The notes under the pieces were generated by a model. That model was not told the DNA's origin. It ran no database searches and saw nothing but the letters and a program-made list of their open reading frames with translations. Shown one piece after another: positions 14,831 through 16,159 of a stretch of DNA of 16,159 nt (positions are counted from its first letter, which is position 1; each line of letters opens with the position of its first letter). A program made the position numbers and the translations under genes. This DNA is from an uncultured Parabacteroides sp. (GTDB lineage: Bacteria > Bacteroidota > Bacteroidia > Bacteroidales > Tannerellaceae), in the NCBI GenBank assembly GCA_900541965.1, contig UQLN01000078.1, positions 1-16,159 on the forward strand, written 5' to 3'.

Positions 14831-14898
14831 GTAGCGCCACCTCGACGCCAACGGTAGCGTTGAGGTAACGCTAGCGTTAGCGCTGGGGTGGCGCTGAG
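14831..14898. repeat. GC-rich palindrome cluster
   Basis: AGCGCCACC (14833-14841) and GGTGGCGCT (14887-14895) are outer inverted arms. Between them lies a perfect 14-bp palindrome, TAACGCTAGCGTTA (14866-14879), and repeated GGTAGCG/GCTAGCG/GTTAGCG words. The cluster sits about 20 bases upstream of the promoter box at 14804-14811, in a 450-base stretch with no intact gene. It could fold into a strong cruciform or RNA hairpin; it resembles extragenic palindromic repeats but no second copy is present in the window. Confidence 0.6.
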
Positions 14899-14901
14899 GG
14901 A

Positions 14902-15068
14902 GGATGAAAGATTCATCCGGATTCTTTTACAGTTCATCCGGTTTGTCGCCGTCGCTAACCTGTCCGAAGGTGATGTTTACGGATACGGAGCGGGGTGTTT
15001 TTAGCAGGCGCTGGTTGCTGTTATGTATGGTTCGAATAAATGAAATTAGTAGGAGGATAGGTTGACCT
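14902..15068. other. Intergenic stretch with small repeats, no gene seen
   Basis: Between the palindrome cluster and the displaced tail of the surface-protein gene I find no gene I can support. It holds a 7-bp hairpin GGATGAA-AGA-TTCATCC (14902-14918) and a direct repeat TTCATCCGG (14912-14920 and 14933-14941). One minus-strand frame is open from 15136 to 14927 and ends FGQVSDGDKPDEL, but it starts inside the surface-protein gene and overlaps it out of frame, so I do not call it. Confidence 0.4.
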
Positions 15069-15141
15069 TTATTGACGAATGCAGCGAAGGGAAAAACCAT
15101 CCGTTTTGGGATATGTACCTTCGACCAGGTTAACACTTTTT
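15069..15141 (-). pseudogene. Out-of-frame C-terminal tail of the FISUMP protein
   Basis: The surface-protein frame ends abruptly as VFFNKKC at 15130. In the frame entered by removing one A from the A5 run at 15137-15141, the sequence instead reads VFFNKSVNLVEGTYPKTDG and ends in GFSLRCIRQ with a TAA at 15071-15069. That is the normal closing motif of this domain family (GFSVRCV-like). So the last 22 or so residues have been separated from the gene by an apparent one-base insertion in a homopolymer. Confidence 0.65.
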
Positions 15142-16159
15142 ATTAAAGAATACGGTTTTTGCTTTGGTCGTCTCCGCCGATGACGACCAGTAATACCCAT
15201 TTTGGTCTAACTGGCTAGGTGCACCAGACTCGAGAGTGCGAAAACCTACAGTAGGCAAAACAAGTAGGGGGTAACCACTTTCTGCAGTGACATTAAATAA
15301 ACCGCCACTATCCCAGGATGTTGCATTTCCGATTGTTTGTAACTCATTGAATGTTGGTACACGATAGCCTGAGGGGCAAGGGTCGTTTTTCCCTTTATTG
15401 TTTTCTATCCATAGTGAGTTATCAGTATAAGTCAACCAGTTTTCAGTACTGTAATAAAACGTATTGTTATTGGGACGGGGATTACTGGTTGGATTTCCAA
15501 TTGCAGGACCTCCGTAGTTTGTATAATCGGCACGTCCCCATTGGTAGATATTACCGGTTCCGGCTACTTTCTTGTTTTTCCCATCACCCGCCTGTGCCAC
15601 ACGGGTTGCCCCGCAATTGACGGGAGCCCACCATTTGCCATTTCTTAGTATAGCGGTATAATACGGACTGCCTTCACCGGTAGGATAACCATAGAAGGAA
15701 GCACCCCGCCAGATGGTGTATGATTTGATTGTTTGTCCATTATGTGTGATATTCATTGTTGCTTTATGAAGTTGGTACTCGACATCGGTTCCGGTTGCTG
15801 CATTCACCACCACATTGAATGTATATTTACGTCGGTTGTTTACAACCTCGGTTTTTACGAGCGCGGATTTATTTAGCCAGCTATTTCCACCATTCGTAGA
15901 GTTGCAATAAGGATTATTATAATCAGGAGATAATGTAGGGGCGGCAAACATGCCGTAGAAAGATACGGTCATTGTCTTTTCCCCTTTACTTACACGATAA
16001 CCATCCGATGACTTTTCATCATAGTTTGCAAAGTCGGTTGCAACCCACGCATTAGCTTCACTGAAACTTACCGTAACAGGCGTGGCTTTGTCTTTTGCCA
16101 GACTATTGATGACTTTAATCGTCTGGTCGGCAGGTACGGTGGTAGGGAAGCCGCTTTTG
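15130..16159 (-). CDS. FISUMP-domain surface protein, 5' end off the window
   Basis: The frame is open to the right edge, giving at least 343 residues without the start; the ATG at 15972 is internal. The N-terminal visible half is beta-rich and Ser/Thr/Asn-rich, like a fimbrillin-type domain (VPADQTIKVINSLAKDKATP, then VTVSFYGMFAAP). The C-terminal half matches the FISUMP (Fibrobacter succinogenes major paralogous) domain: WWAPVNCGATRVA, GNIYQWGRADY, NDPCPSGYRVPTFNELQ, LPTVGFR, GYYWSSS. Such proteins are usually exported lipoproteins or fimbrial tip/adhesin proteins, so a surface role is likely but the signal peptide is outside the window. The frame stops after NKKC, about 22 residues before the usual end, because of an apparent one-base insertion at 15137-15141. 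Loss of the closing strand may destabilise the domain. Confidence 0.75.
   Translation of the reverse strand, partial: KSGFPTTVPADQTIKVINSLAKDKATPVTVSFSEANAWVATDFANYDEKSSDGYRVSKGEKTMTVSFYGMFAAPTLSPDYNNPYCNSTNGGNSWLNKSALVKTEVVNNRRKYTFNVVVNAATGTDVEYQLHKATMNITHNGQTIKSYTIWRGASFYGYPTGEGSPYYTAILRNGKWWAPVNCGATRVAQAGDGKNKKVAGTGNIYQWGRADYTNYGGPAIGNPTSNPRPNNNTFYYSTENWLTYTDNSLWIENNKGKNDPCPSGYRVPTFNELQTIGNATSWDSGGLFNVTAESGYPLLVLPTVGFRTLESGAPSQLDQNGYYWSSSAETTKAKTVFFNKKC

Noticed and set aside
14831..14898. CRISPR-like array or tandem repeat
   Set aside because: The repeated words are short, uneven and nested as palindromes, with no regular spacers and no cas gene nearby.
14668..14937. 89-codon minus-strand frame across the palindrome cluster
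   Set aside because: Its first half translates the palindromes; the only plausible coding part starts at ATG 14784 behind a promoter box, and then shifts frame.
14927..15136. 69-codon minus-strand frame ending FGQVSDGDKPDEL
   Set aside because: It overlaps the tail of the FISUMP gene out of frame and has no promoter; the other frame of the same DNA gives the real family ending. The last 25 residues do look protein-like, so a remnant cannot be fully excluded.

Overview
The window is a piece of a Bacteroidales chromosome, most likely Bacteroides or Parabacteroides. The order cannot be narrowed to a species from sequence alone. The evidence is the repeated Bacteroidetes-type -7 promoter box (TAnnTTTG, most often TATCTTTG), the gene families present (GldE-type CNNM protein, an AURKAIP1/COX24-like mini-protein, a lipoprotein Gfo/Idh/MocA oxidoreductase, a FISUMP-type surface protein) and the general lack of Shine-Dalgarno sequences. 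Most of the window is conserved housekeeping DNA with intact genes.

Layout from left to right: an inverted repeat at the left edge (1-75); a secreted alpha/beta-hydrolase (+); a large TPR protein (-) and the translation GTPase LepA/EF4 (+), which diverge from back-to-back promoters; a 279-base gap with a hairpin-rich extragenic repeat and the lepA terminator; a CvfB-like S1-domain RNA-binding protein (-); a two-gene exported cassette (oxidoreductase lipoprotein and EEP-family phosphodiesterase, +) that ends at a strong bidirectional terminator; a minus-strand cluster HU - 29-residue ribosomal-type mini-protein - RNase G, with a 15-bp hairpin in front of rng; then a plus-strand run mutY - ssb - gldE-like - phosphopantetheinyl transferase, the last two overlapping by one base.

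The right end (14620-16159) differs. It holds no intact plus-strand gene. On the minus strand there is a short ORF with its own promoter that is broken by an apparent one-base deletion, a GC-rich palindrome cluster, and the 3' part of a secreted, fimbrillin/FISUMP-like surface protein whose own C-terminal tail is thrown out of frame by an apparent one-base insertion. These two indels are the most notable observations. They indicate either decaying accessory DNA or sequencing error.

Several starts were moved from the longest open frame: mutY to 10978, the oxidoreductase to 6303, and the S1 protein to 6158, in each case because the longer frame begins upstream of or inside the promoter box or lacks a plausible signal peptide. 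rng appears to use GTG and the gldE-like gene TTG. I found no convincing undescribed multi-gene system. The most useful leads are the mini-protein gene, the rng leader hairpin, the frameshifted right end and the extragenic repeats.
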